From positions 2,879,029 through 2,943,028 of the forward strand of contig NC_089825.1 in assembly GCF_035046505.1 (NCBI RefSeq): 64,000 nucleotides of DNA, read 5' to 3'. Numbering within the stretch: the first letter of the stretch is position 1; every line of letters begins with the position of its first letter. Shown piece by piece: positions 1 to 9,604 of this stretch. This stretch comes from Tiliqua scincoides. Lineage: Eukaryota; Chordata; Lepidosauria; Squamata; Scincidae. The translations under genes were made by a program, and so were the position numbers. The notes below the pieces were generated by a model. That model saw nothing but the letters and a program-made list of their open reading frames with translations. It was not told the origin of the DNA and did no database searches.

Positions 1-10
1 CCATAATAAC

Positions 11-515
11 ATAACCAGATATAAAATCACAACTTAAAAGGAAAAAGGGGATTTTCAAGTAACAACTCCAGCAGGCTGGCCCAGCGGTGCAAAGCCACAA
101 AAAGAGCTACCTGGACTAACCGCATTTTTCCAATACTATAAGCCACTTTGGGGGCCGCGTTCAAAAAGTGGGAGAAATCTACAAATGAGTAAATAAACCT
201 AACTTAACCAAGAAAGCTAGTATCTCCAGGAGCAAATCTCGAGTTCAGTCATTTGCCTACCCTGCTGGCTTTCAAGACTTTTCATTGCAGAAGAGTCTGC
301 ACATCTGGATTACAGTTTCAAATCTGTACAGCCGTTCCACCTCCTAGAACAGTCATCTCATTCCACACACATGTAGAGCAAGTCCCTATTTCCATCTTTC
401 CAGCTGAGGCAGGTACACAGGCTGTTGACCTCTCTGTCTAACCCCAGGCCTGATCCAGTTCTGTTACGTGAAAATCCCCTTTTCCCTTTTAAGTTGTGAT
501 TTTATATCTGGTTAT
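11..515. repeat. Near-perfect 47-bp inverted repeat with 411-bp spacer
   Basis: Positions 11-57 and 469-515 are reverse complements with one mismatch in 47 bases (arm begins ataaccagatataaaatcac). No obvious target duplication flanks the arms. The near identity means the arms are young or kept alike. It may be the ends of a small DNA transposon or a local inverted duplication. The family is not recognised. Confidence 0.75.
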
Positions 516-519
516 AGGC

Positions 520-1532
520 CAAACTTCTCACAGGCCCAATTTCCAAAAACGCTGGTCAAGCCAAAAGCACATGGATTACACAACCCACACTTCCCTGTAG
601 GTCAATGTATGCATTGTATTGTTTTAAGAGATATATGCAAAAGTGTCTCCTGATCCAATTACTGTGTATGCAAAACAAGTCGGCATGCACCTCCAGAGGA
701 AGATCCGCCTATTCTTTGTATTGTCTTAACTTGATCACTGCTTAAGTACTCTATGCAAAGTTGAATTGCCTTCCTGAGCTGCTGTATGTACTGGTTATTG
801 TGTAAGGTCCCCCAGGTAGGAAGCCAGCCATTAGACACATTGAATTTTGCTGATAAGGGACATCTGGACCCCAAACACCCTGGTGGGTGGCAGCTTTCCC
901 CAGCTCAAACACCCTGGTGGGCGGCAGCTTTCCCCCAGCTCAGCGCCCAGCCCATTTCGGTCACAGCAAAAACCCTTTTAAGAGAGGGCTCCGGCCATGT
1001 GCTCTCTCTCTGGCTGCCCTTCCAAGGCAGAGGTCCTCCTCCCAGGACTCACTCCCCCCCCATCCATCTGCTCCTCAGGACAGGTAACTATTTTGCGTTC
1101 TGGAACTCTTTCCCTTCTTTCTTTCCCACCTATTTCTCCCCTTCTCTCCCCATCTTTAGTTAGCAACTGGGTTATGCAGACCAGGGACCCCTAAGATCCT
1201 TCCCTAAAATCCTTCCCCTTTTTCTAATCTTCTCGGATGCACCAAACACACTCCACATGCAACCACCATAAGTTAGGTACACTAGATACAAGTACTAGAA
1301 ACATATACTTATCATTTTTCCATATGCATTATGTTTACCTGTGTGCTTTTGTAATAAAAATATAATCTTTTATTAAAAGTTATCTTTCTTCCAGTCTCCT
1401 CCCCTCCTTAAGCTAAAAGGGAATTTCTCTGCATTACGCCGTCTTGTTTATCCAGCCTGTGGTCCTGAAGTTTCCAATAAGGGCAGTGTACTAATTCCCC
1501 TAAACCAAAACAGCCCTTTTGGTACCAGTTCA
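520..1532 (+). mobile_element. LTR-like fossil (possible retroviral long terminal repeat)
   Basis: The segment has the layout of a solo retroviral LTR. A U3-like part carries a 33- to 34-bp direct tandem duplication at about 876-941 (acaccctggtgggtggcagc and its copy). This is followed by a pyrimidine-rich R-like part, an AATAAA signal near 1351 and a U5-like tail. No gag, pol or env coding remains are seen beside it. Boundaries are not fixed and the family is uncertain. It would be a non-coding fossil lying in the intron of the zinc-finger gene. Confidence 0.35.
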
Positions 1533-1549
1533 TACCAGTTGCTTAATGG

Positions 1550-1692
1550 TCCTATTCAACTTTCCAACAAGGTGGGTGCTGCTTTCTGTGGTGGGGGCCA
1601 GTCACGGAGGCCTCCCCAAGGCAAGGGAACATCTGTTCCCTTACTTCGGGGCCGCACTGCAGCTGCATTGGGGCTGGAAGGTTGGAGAGGAT
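1550..1692. mobile_element. PIF-like MITE copy
   Basis: The core 'gaggcctccccaaggcaag' followed by 'ttcccttac' matches copies at 9134-9297 (opposite strand), 10315-10410 and 60197-60357. Its ends resemble inverted repeats (cctattcaactttcca; ggaaggttggagaggattgg). It lies just downstream of the zinc-finger exon 2 donor. Confidence 0.5.
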
Positions 1693-1814
1693 TGGGCCCT
1701 AAGGCAGGGAGACAGCACCTCCTCTGCACTGTCTGCCAACTGGCCTCTTCCCCAGAACCCCACACTCTGCTCAGCAGCTCCCACCCCCCCTTTCCTCTTT
1801 TTGGTGGCAGTGAC

Positions 1815-2216
1815 CTTGGGGATCTCTCCCTTGGAGCCTGGAGGGAGCCTCAAGACCCAGAAGTTCCGGTTCTTCAGCAGATTCTCCATGTTCTCCAGCC
1901 TCCTCTGCAGCAGCCCGTACTCCTGGATGAGGGTCCCCAGCACCGCCCACTTGCTCTCCAGCTGGTTGCCAAACTCCATTGCGGTCTTCTCACAGTCCAA
2001 GAGCTTCTTCTCAGCCGTCCCAGACCGCCCCTCCAGGCTGAGCAGCCGGGTGGCCAGCAGGTCGATCTTCCTCTCCATGGCCTGAACTGTGGCCACCACG
2101 CTCCAGAGGGAGGCCTCCGCCGTGTGCAGCTGGGCTTCCCGCATGTGGCTCAGCTCGGGGACCAAGGGAGGCTGGAGGGGCATGAGGTGCTGAGCTTCCA
2201 CATTCCATTCCTGGAT
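1815..2216 (-). CDS. Exon 2 of a DUF3669/KRAB-type zinc-finger gene (partial gene)
   Basis: This 402-bp exon (134 codons, phase 0 to 0) begins after an acceptor reading ccaccag and ends at AAG before a GT donor (gtcact). It encodes a Met/Leu/Glu-rich coiled coil. Key motifs in order are [71 protein letters not shown] and [13 protein letters not shown]. These are the hallmarks of the DUF3669 domain found before KRAB in the HUB1-like zinc-finger family (ZNF282, ZNF398, ZNF212, ZNF777). Such proteins are nuclear DNA-binding regulators, often repressors. In relatives the junction after PK leads into the KRAB exon (VPVTFDDV-like), matching this donor. No KRAB or C2H2 finger exon is visible between here and position 1, so the rest of the gene must lie to the left. 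The exact paralogue cannot be named. The donor is weaker than consensus. Confidence 0.9.
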
Positions 2217-3123
2217 CTGGTGGAAAAGGAGACGGAGACATGTCAGAGGAATGGGGAACTGGCCCTTGTGAGGCAACTGGGGGGTCGGAGGGTGGGTGGG
2301 TGGGGATTCCCTGAGGACAAGCGGCAGAGTGTCGCATGGCTGAGCCTGGATCCCATCATCCAGGCAGCCTATTTTGTGACCAAATCCAGCTCACAGCTAG
2401 AAACTGCTTCCTTTGCTTGACATCTGCTCTCCACAGTGTGAGGACCCCAAGGTACCCTCTTGTGCTTGGAGGTGGCACACAGTCCAACCACTCTGACATC
2501 CCTTAACAGACACTTGGGGAGGTCTGGGGGACTGCCCTAAAAATGCAGTAATTGTTGAGACAACCAGGGATCAGAGCAGGAACCTTCCCAGTCTGGGAGC
2601 CTGCCTGCCCACCCTGATGCTCACAGAGAGACACCTGTCTGGCTGAAGGCATTCCAGGAAGGCAGTGCTCTCCCAAAGAGATGCTGTATGCTCCACAGCC
2701 CCCTGTGACTTCCTGGGTACTCCTGGCTGGCTCTGAACCCTTCCAGGTGAGCTCCTGGCCCATGCACCAAGGAAGCTCAGGCATTGCCTGGCTGCTGCTT
2801 TACCACTGTCCTGTTCCTGACATACCCTCCAGCACACCCATCACAGACCCTGAGCATGGAATTGCTGTTGCTCACTGGCACCCAGGGCTGCTATGGGCTC
2901 TCTCCTTCTTTTCTTTCCAATCCCATCAAAACTTCCACCCCTGGGGAGAGGACCCTTCTTTTTTGCTCATGCTACAAACATATACGTTGGTGGCACCCAG
3001 TAAGTATCAATTAATCATAATAAATCATGATACCTACAGACTGTCCTGACAAAATCTGCCCTGTATATTACCAAAGGCTTCTGCAGGAAGGCCTGGACCT
3101 CCCAAGGTACTGGAAACTCATGA

Positions 3124-3341
3124 CCAGTAGAGTAGCTAGATGGGGTGCAAAGCACTAAGTTTTGCAGGGAGCCTCCCTGGGGTGTGCAAGCAGCCCCTCC
3201 CCTTCGGAGCTAGGCATATGCCTCCATTTTGCTCCCACTGCCTGGAATGGCTCCAAAGGAAAGTGGGAGGGGCTGCTTGCACGCCACAGGGAGGCTCCCT
3301 GCAAAACTCAGTGCTCTGCACCCCATCTAGCTACGTCACTT
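3124..3341. mobile_element. Palindromic (foldback) MITE, copy 1
   Basis: Two long arms are inverted copies of each other: 3129-3206 (gtagctagatggggtgcaaag ... ggagcctccct) and 3258-3340. The element folds almost end to end around a short centre that includes 'cctccattttgctcccactg'. Related copies lie at 10092-10302, 11245-11685 and 13215-13401. It carries no coding sequence. The superfamily is not certain. Confidence 0.75.
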
Positions 3342-3434
3342 GCCAGGACCAGAGGATGCAACTTTGAAGCAGGCACGAGCTCCAGCTTTTCTTTCTAAAA
3401 ACTAATAATCACATACCCAAATGTTCCCTTAGGA

Positions 3435-3620
3435 CAGGGGTTCCCAAATTTTTTGGCTGGCAGCTCCCTTGACCTACTGGGCTATTGACCACATCTTCCC
3501 ATTAGAGCTACAATTCTATATGTTATTTAGGGTGGTGGTGTTTTGTGAGGATTCCATGGCTCCCCTGGCTGGTTTCTATGGCTTCCTAGGGAGCTACGGC
3601 TCACAGTTTGGGAACCACTG
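3435..3620. mobile_element. Short hAT-type non-autonomous transposon
   Basis: Terminal inverted repeats read CAGGGGTTCCCAAA at the left and TTTGGGAACCACTG at the right. They are flanked by 8-bp near-repeats ccttagga and ccttatgc (6 of 8 match). This is the layout of a Charlie-like hAT element. There is no transposase inside its 186 bp. Confidence 0.75.
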
Positions 3621-4699
3621 CCTTATGCTCAGAATGAAGTGCAATAACTGGTTCAAATACAGCACTCAGGGTGGCCTGACACTAGAAGCAGGACAGGTGG
3701 GGTATGCACTACATGTATGCAAACCCTCACTTGTCCAATCAAGCTTACATTTTTGGCATATGATAACAAGTAACAGTCTAATAATTATAAAGGAACAGCA
3801 AAGTGAACTGCAGGAATAAGACACAGGAGCGAATGGCCTTCAGAGCTGATTTCCCAGCCCATCCAAACAGCTCCCCAGCCATCAAACAGGGAAGAAGTAC
3901 AGCCTGCTTGGTTGGTTTGCGTTCATGGTGCTGGAAGGAGCCATGAAAAGGGCCCCCTCGTCTATCTTTTCACTTACCCAACAACCAGCTATCCTACTTA
4001 TAGGTTACTATCCTAAGATGGGCCAACCATTCAAAGAAACTGTCTGCTGTTGCATGTACTCATTGACCACAGTGTCTACTGACCACTACCTTTCCTTGGT
4101 CCCTAGTCCCAGGTGCCATGTTTGTTTGGTATTGCGTTTGTATTGTGATAATACACACACTATCAGGAGGAAATGCAGCAGATGGAATACAGGATGCCAG
4201 CAGGAACTGCAAGCAGAGAGAAGGTGCAAGGAGAACAAGAGCAATAAGGTTGGAGGTGGGGGCTCAGAAGACCAGTTGGAGAGGCTTGGGGGATTGTCTG
4301 CCCTCTAGGGTTGGAAGATGGGAAAGCAGGAATTCAGCCTCCACAACGCTCTGGTCAAAATCAGGTACATCAAGAGGACCAGTAACAAAGCCCCTTAGCA
4401 GCAATAGGCCAGAATGGGTCAAGTGACACTCCGTCCCCCATAAAAGCTTCCAGGTCAGGTTCAATTGCTGGTCTCAGCAATTTGCAGAATGTGTGCTGGC
4501 AGCATCTCATGCTGGCTGCAGATGGTCTTTTGCCCTCACTTGACAGGAGCTGAGTTGAACCTCTACTGAGAAACACAGACTTTGCTCAGTTGCTGTGAGA
4601 AGAAAGCAACACAGACTCAAGGGACTGCGCATTAAAGTCACTCTTAATACTATGGAAATACTTTGTGTTGGTTAGAATAAATATCCAGGACTAAAGGCA

Positions 4700-4850
4700 C
4701 TATCCTCCCATGTTCAGAGCCATGAACTTGGGTCTGGAGAGTCTGGGTTCAAAGTCTATCTCTTTCCTAGACTCACTGTAGATGTAGACTTGGGAAAGTC
4801 ACCATCTCTCATTCTCAGGTGCTCATCTCGCAAAAGGAGAACAGACATGG
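4700..4850 (+). mobile_element. MIR/CORE-SINE-like element
   Basis: The segment follows the MIR layout: a B-box-like 'tctgggttcaaagtc', then 'gacttgggaaagtcaccatctct' and 'ctcatctcgcaaaaggag', resembling the MIR core 'cttgggcaagtcac ... cctcatctgtaaaatgg'. It is old and diverged. Confidence 0.6.
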
Positions 4851-5269
4851 GTGAGTGTATTGCACTGAACAACAGTGTGCAGGATTTAGTACAGACCACA
4901 GAAATCAACATCCTGAGAGTTTCAGCTTTCACTGAGGGAGGGAACAAAGCAAGTTTCTAGATCTCATTGGCACAAAGTAGACTTGAAAGCATGTGGCCAA
5001 TAAGTGGTAACACTGCAGACTCTACAGCTACTGAGTACAATTTTTCTACAGGTCAGAAGGCTGAGATTCAAAAGCTCTTTAGCCCCCCACCTGATCAGCC
5101 AAAGCTGAAAATTATGACATTTTCAAAGTTGGCATTTTTAAAATCAGCAGAGTTTATACAGTTCTCGGAATCCGCCTGTTCTGTGATTACTCAGGTGCTG
5201 AACTTGGAAATGTCTAGAGCAGTGCACAGAAAACTGCTGGGGACATCCATCACGGAAAAGATTATAATG

Positions 5270-5566
5270 CAGCATTTCTCTTCGTTTGTACACTTAGCAT
5301 GGTCCACCTACTGGAAGTACCACTGGAAGCAACTGGCAATGATGTCATCACCAGTTACTTCTAGATTGGGTTGCCTTATGCAACAGGGCAGATAGGAGGG
5401 CCTTTTCAAGCGCGTGACTGAGCTCTACCTGTTGAGCCCCCTGCCAATGCTTGTTGCATTGAGTTGCTTGCTGCCAGGCAATGGAGGTCTGGGGGTCCCC
5501 CACGTGCCACCAGACACTGCTTCAAGTACCACCAGTGGTACAAGTACCACTGGTTGAGAAATGCTG
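5270..5566. mobile_element. Short hAT-type non-autonomous transposon
   Basis: The element starts CAGCATTTCTC and ends GAGAAATGCTG as inverted repeats. Flanking 8-bp sequences ttataatg and ttctaatg match at 7 of 8 positions, as expected for a hAT target duplication. Length is 297 bp and it is non-coding. Confidence 0.8.
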
Positions 5567-5584
5567 TTCTAATGTATATTAGAA

Positions 5585-5690
5585 GTCTTTATATTGAAGT
5601 CCTGTGCACATTTACTCAAAAGTAAGTCCTACTGAGTTTAAGGAACTTCTTCCCATGCAAGTGTGCACACAGAACTGAGTCTTACAGCCC
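5585..5690. mobile_element. Palindromic 'aagtaagtcc' MITE remnant
   Basis: The sequence 'tttactcaaaagtaagtcct' followed by a degraded inverse arm ending near 'gtgtgcacacagaactg' belongs to a palindromic MITE also seen at about 44206-44275 (nested) and 55683-55770. Confidence 0.5.
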
Positions 5691-6298
5691 TATCCAAAGC
5701 TGCGCTGGCACAGCCAGGCCACACAGCTTGCACTGCATTCAAAGCCGCTTGGGAGGCAGCTGGAGGTCACCACAGGGCAAGGGGTATTTTTCCCTCACCT
5801 GGGCAAGGGGTATTTTTCCTGGTAAAGCCCCAGCCACCTCTAGGGGCTATAAAACTGGCGCAAATCCTGGAAGCCGGTGTTGGGTTGCCTGCCCTGGGAG
5901 TGCGGGTTAGGATTCGGTGGAGGAGGCCTCCGCTGACCCGCTCGTGCAAGAGGCCATGAAAAACACAACTAGTAGCTGCAGCTGCGATCCTTGACTTGCA
6001 CCTCCTCCAGCACTGCAGCAAATCCCCAACACTGAGATTTTGGTGGGGTGCAAATGTAAATCAAATGAAAGAGGAAAGGCAGGCAGAGGATGGATCCGCT
6101 CCAAGTTCTTAAATCAGTTTCACAACCAGGAAAATTAGGAGCATCCCAGATAACATTTCAGGAGGGGAGAGGAGCTCGTGGTCCGCACAGGGTCCCACGG
6201 CACAGCAGAGGGGTGGGAGAACCAGCACTGCCCCGCGGGTCCCTGGCACAGCTGCGGCCTCCCTCTGGCCTGGCTAAAGATGCCCAGACAGCCCTCCT

Positions 6299-6330
6299 GG
6301 GCAGGGCAGGGCAGGGCAGGGCAGGGCAGG
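6299..6330. repeat. GGGCA pentanucleotide minisatellite
   Basis: About six tandem copies of gggca lie on the flank of the CpG island. Confidence 0.85.
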
Positions 6331-6399
6331 CCTCTGCGCTGGCACAGCCAGGGGCAGCTGCACCCCAGAGCAGCCTGGGTTGGTGGGTGGGGAGGAGCC

Positions 6400-7330
6400 C
6401 TTCCAAAGGAGACACCCAGGCCAGGGGAGCCGCGGACTGCAGCCCCGATGGGCGCTGCAGGCGGTGGCAGCAGGTCCGGGCCGCGGGCCGCAGGGAAGGC
6501 GGACTGGCGCTTGGTTTCTGGAGAGAAGCGCTGGGCGCCCGCCTGCTTCTGCCCTGCGGGGGCGCGGCGGCGGCGGCGCTCCGCCTCCCCTGCCTGTGGA
6601 ACTTCCTGCCACCAGACCTGGCGGCGGCTGCGGGCAGTGGCTCTCCCGGCCCGCACGGGAGCGGAAGGCTCGGCGGGGCCCTGCGGGCGGCGGGACGCGG
6701 CTGCGGGCGGAGCATCCCGGCTGGGCCCGCGGCCCGGAACGCGCACTCGCCGCCGGAGCCCCACAGGCGCCCCGCATCTCCCGCGCCCGCCCTCCTCCGG
6801 CCGGCCGGCCCGCCGCTGCCCGGATGGCCCCGCGGCCGGGAGGAGCCACCTGGGCCGCCCCCGCGGCGAGCGCCGCAGGCCCCTCGCGCACTGCGGGCCG
6901 CAGGCGCCCCGCCGCCCCTCCGGAGGACTCGCGCGCTCACCTGGGCAGGGGCCCACTCGGCCATGGCGCGGGCTGCGGGGGCGGCAGGGAGGGAGGCCCG
7001 CGGGACGCGCTGCCGCTGCTGCTGCTGCCGCTACGGGAGGCGACCTCCGAGGCGCCTGGCGCGGGGGCCGGGAAGGGGCTGCGGGAGGCTGCGCGCCCCC
7101 TGCAGGGCTCGGGCGGCCGAGCAGCCCCTCGCGCAGGCGTCACCCGCAGGAGCGCCGCGCAGCCCGCGGGCGGGACGCGGACACTCGCAGGGCCCGAGGC
7201 AGCCCGGCCCCCCTGCGCGCGAGGCGCCCGGCCGGAGTGGCCCTGCGTGCCCGGGGGCTCCCCGCAAGCCGCGCCTGCAGCTGGCCGGCGGGACGGGCGA
7301 GGCCTTCTCTTCCCGTGCTTGGCTGGCCCT
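6400..7330. promoter_or_regulatory. CpG-island promoter of the DUF3669 zinc-finger gene
   Basis: About 0.9 kb of very GC-rich sequence has CpG dinucleotides throughout and surrounds the MAEWAPAQ start codon. The densest part is 6540-7300. It contains many GC boxes and no obvious TATA box near the start. The 5' UTR and transcription start on the minus strand should lie between 6965 and about 7330. Long open frames here on both strands are a by-product of GC richness, not genes. Confidence 0.85.
6941..6964 (-). CDS. Exon 1 (start codon, MAEWAPAQ) of the DUF3669 zinc-finger gene
   Basis: An ATG in good Kozak context (G at -3, G at +4) opens an eight-codon reading frame, MAEWAPAQ. It ends at a strong donor, CAG then gtgag, in phase 0. 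The next exon (2216) starts in phase 0, so the join reads [16 protein letters not shown]. Members of the HUB1-like family typically start with a very short MAE-initial exon. The start lies inside a CpG island, as expected for a housekeeping-type promoter. Exon 1 and exon 2 are separated by a 4.7-kb intron holding several DNA-transposon remnants. The call rests on frame, splice sites, family resemblance and CpG context. A transcript would be needed for the 5' UTR limits. Confidence 0.8.
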
Positions 7331-7368
7331 TCCGCAGACGCAGCCTGACCGCCGGAGGGGACAGCCCG

Positions 7369-7384
7369 TCAATCAATCAATCAA
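7369..7384. repeat. (TCAA)4 microsatellite at the LINE 3' end
   Basis: Four tcaa units abut the 3' end of the minus-strand LINE, reading TTGA repeats in LINE orientation. Such short tandem tails are typical 3' ends of some non-LTR clades. Confidence 0.85.
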
Positions 7385-7955
7385 ATGTTCCAATGTTGGC
7401 AACCTTCAGTCTCGAGAGACTCTGGTATCGCGCTCTGAATGGTGGTTCTGGCACAGCGTCTAGTGTGGCTGAAAAGGCCAGTCCGGGAGTGACAATCCCT
7501 TCCACACTGGGAGCAAGTGCAGTCTGTCCCTGGTCTGTCTGCCTGGCTATGGGCCTTCCTTCTTTGCCTCTTAGCCTCAGACTGTTGGCCAAGTGTCTCT
7601 TCAAACTGGGAAAGGCCATGTTGCACAGCCTGCCTCCAAGCGGGCCGCTCAGAGGCCAGGGTTTCCCACCTGTTGAGGTCCATTCCTAAGGCTTTCAGAT
7701 CCCTCTTGCAGATGTCCTTGTATCGCAGCTGTGGTCTACCTGTAGGGCGCTTTCCTTGCACGAGTTCTCCATAGAGGAGATCCTTTGGGATCCGGCCATC
7801 ATCCATTCTCACGACATGGCCGAGCCAACGCAGGCATCTCTGTTTCAGCAGTGCATACATGCTGGGGATTCCAGCTCATTCCAGGACTGTGTCGTTTGGA
7901 ACTTTGTCCTGCCAGGTGATGCCGAGGATGCGTCAGAGGCAGCGCATGTGGAAAG
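7370..7955 (-). mobile_element. 5'-truncated LINE 3' end (non-LTR retrotransposon C-terminus)
   Basis: On the minus strand from 7860 to 7381 an open frame encodes the C-terminal part of a non-LTR reverse transcriptase polyprotein: LRWLGHVVRMDDGRIPKDL, GKRPTGRPQLRYKDICKRDL and a terminal zinc-knuckle-like CSQCGRDCHSRTGLFSHTRRC. Further upstream to about 7955 the same protein continues (FHMRCL, RILGITWQDKVPN) but with two in-frame stops (TGA), so the copy is dead. The 3' end reads into a tail, gagactgaaggttgccaac, then TTGA repeats. The clade is not certain; the C-terminal signature is shared by several. The rest of the LINE is absent (5' truncation). The tail is shared with the elements at 10694-11150 and 13040-13196. 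Confidence 0.8.
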
Positions 7956-8087
7956 CGTGTGCAGAGGGAGAGCAGGGTTGAGGCAAACGGAGGTATGCAG
8001 AGGGGGGAGGGGGAAGAGAGGGGGTTGTGGGTATGTGGGTATACCCCACAATCTCCCTTTCTGCCCCTCCACTCCTGTGTCATCCAC

Positions 8088-8320
8088 TGGGGACTGGGGA
8101 TAAGAACAGGCCCTCAGTTTGGCTGTACTTGTAAGAGGCGACCAAACAGCCACCTGGTAGGTGGGCCTCGTCAGCCTGGGAAGGCAGCTCATCTAAGAGA
8201 AGGAAACTCTGACCTCAAACCTCCACTGCCTTGTGGCCATATCCAGTTGTGGAAAAGGCTTCAGGAGTCAACCTTGAGGCAAAATCAGGAGCCGGAGTCC
8301 CTGAGGCAGTTCGTGGCTGA
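8088..8320 (+). mobile_element. Head module of a short composite retroelement
   Basis: The plus strand reads ggataagaacaggccctcag, then tttggctgtacttgtaagag and on to gaggcagttcgtggctgagtc. It matches the 5' part of the minus-strand element at 10694-11150 and then breaks off into (CAATCAAC)-like tandem repeats (8318-8402). I see no clear A or B box. It may be a LINE 5' UTR fragment or an independent SINE head. Confidence 0.55.
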
Positions 8321-8402
8321 GTCAACCAACTAACCAGTCAATCAGCCAATCAACCAACCAGTCAATCAATGAGCCAATCAGTCAATGAGCCAATCAATCC
8401 AT
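8318..8402. repeat. Degenerate CCAATCAA-type tandem repeat
   Basis: Units such as ccaatcaa, ccagtcaatcaa and gagccaatcagtcaa repeat over 85 bp directly after the retroelement head module. The unit resembles the TCAA tail at 7369-7384. Confidence 0.75.
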
Positions 8403-8873
8403 CTTCATTGAACCATTGGCTATGGACCATTTTGCAGGCAGGGCTGCAAAGTCTACCAGAAAGGAGAACAAGAGCACCCCGAAGGAATCGGAGGGCCTGA
8501 TCCTGCAGCCGTACCAGTGGGGTACCTTCACAGCAGGGCTTGGGGTTCATTCTGCCCTATACCGGCGCCTCTTGGGAAATCCGAGCCTTCCTGGTGTCAG
8601 TGGTTCGCACTCCCTCCAAAGTGCTGCTCGCTTCTCTGCAGCAATGTGGTTGTGCACAAGGCTGATGCAGGTTCTTCCAGGGGAATCCTCAGGATCCTGC
8701 TCCAGCCTTTCTGCACAACTAGGCCAGACTGCCCCGGCTTGGTCAAAGGTCTCCCATTGTCCAGCAGAGCCTGCCACCCTACGCAGAACTGGAAGTTCTG
8801 TCACACTCAAGGTTTTTAGAGCCCAGCGTCATGCCCAATGATAAGGTATTTGCTGGAAATCTTACAAGTAGCC

Positions 8874-9553
8874 CAGGGGTGGGCAAACCCCAGCCTGTGG
8901 GCCATTTGCAGCCCTTGCGGTGCCCCAGTCTGGCCCACAGGAAGCCCCCCCCCCGTCTCCAATGAGCCTGCATTGGCCCACGACTGCCGGTCACGACTGC
9001 CAGACGCAAGCTGCAGGCCAAGTTAGAGCAAGGCCATTTATTGTCAACATGAACTTTCTGCTTTTCACTGGGCATTATTTTACCCCTCCCCCCATTGCCT
9101 CTGAACAACTTATGTCTCCATGTGCATATGGCTTAGGGCGCAATCCTAACCCAGCACTGACCCAAGGGCAATGCAGTTCTGAGGGAAGGGAACAAACACT
9201 CCCTTACTTTGAGAAGGCCTCCGTGAGTGACACCCAACTGCAGGATGCAGCACATGTCCTGGAAAGCACTCACATAAGGGGTTAGGATTGCGCCCTTAGT
9301 CTGTTATGTTTTCACTGTGCAAGAGGTGTGTGGCAAACAGTTCATAGTTCTCATGTGGTTCTACATGCCTGCATTATAGTTCTCATGTGCATTACAAATA
9401 AGCTGAGTAAAATCCATTCATTTATATAAGTTATGTCTCTAATATATTCATTTATGTAAATTTTAAATGTAAATTAATTATTTTTTCCCCAGTCCCGCCC
9501 GCTCACTCACTCTTTCTGGCCCAGCCACCAAACAGAATCTGTGGACCCCCCTG
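8874..9553. mobile_element. Probable hAT-like element with a nested MITE
   Basis: The left end CAGGGGTGGGCAAAC followed by 'ctgtgggccatttgcagccc' has the look of a Charlie/hAT terminus. A PIF-like MITE is inserted at 9134-9297. The right terminus (near gtggacccccctg, 9541-9553) is only a weak match and no target duplication was found. Confidence 0.4.
9134..9297. mobile_element. PIF/Harbinger-like MITE with TTA duplication
   Basis: Terminal inverted repeats GGGCGCAATCCTAACC and GGTTAGGATTGCGCCC are exact inverses and are flanked by tta on both sides. A TTA/TAA 3-bp duplication is characteristic of PIF/Harbinger elements. The interior (opposite orientation) matches 1550-1692, 10315-10410 and 60197-60357. 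Confidence 0.75.
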
Positions 9554-9604
9554 CCCCCCACCTAAGAAGAGCACCCCCTGAAGCCACGCCTTTTCTCATT
9601 GAAA

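Larger units (their letters stand above)
2217..6940 (-). other. Intron 1 of the DUF3669 zinc-finger gene
   Basis: This 4.7-kb intron runs from the 6940 donor to the 2217 acceptor. It holds a palindromic MITE (3124-3341), two short hAT elements (3435-3620 and 5270-5566), a MIR-like SINE (about 4700-4850), a palindromic MITE remnant (about 5585-5690) and, at its 5' side, the inner half of the CpG island with a GGGCA minisatellite. I see no coding exon in it. Confidence 0.7.

Noticed and set aside
1-1814. KRAB or zinc-finger exons of the left gene
   Set aside because: No KRAB motif or C2H2 linker was found in any frame; they must be outside the window.
1539-2420. 293-codon plus-strand frame
   Set aside because: It is the antisense of the DUF3669 exon, which has clear family motifs and splice sites.
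6090-7689. Very long open frames on both strands in the GC-rich block
   Set aside because: They overlap in several frames, have low-complexity Ala/Arg/Pro/Gly composition and follow from GC richness in a CpG island.
7381-7860. A host gene with a C-terminal zinc finger
   Set aside because: The motifs are those of a non-LTR retrotransposon C-terminus, with stops upstream and a microsatellite 3' tail.
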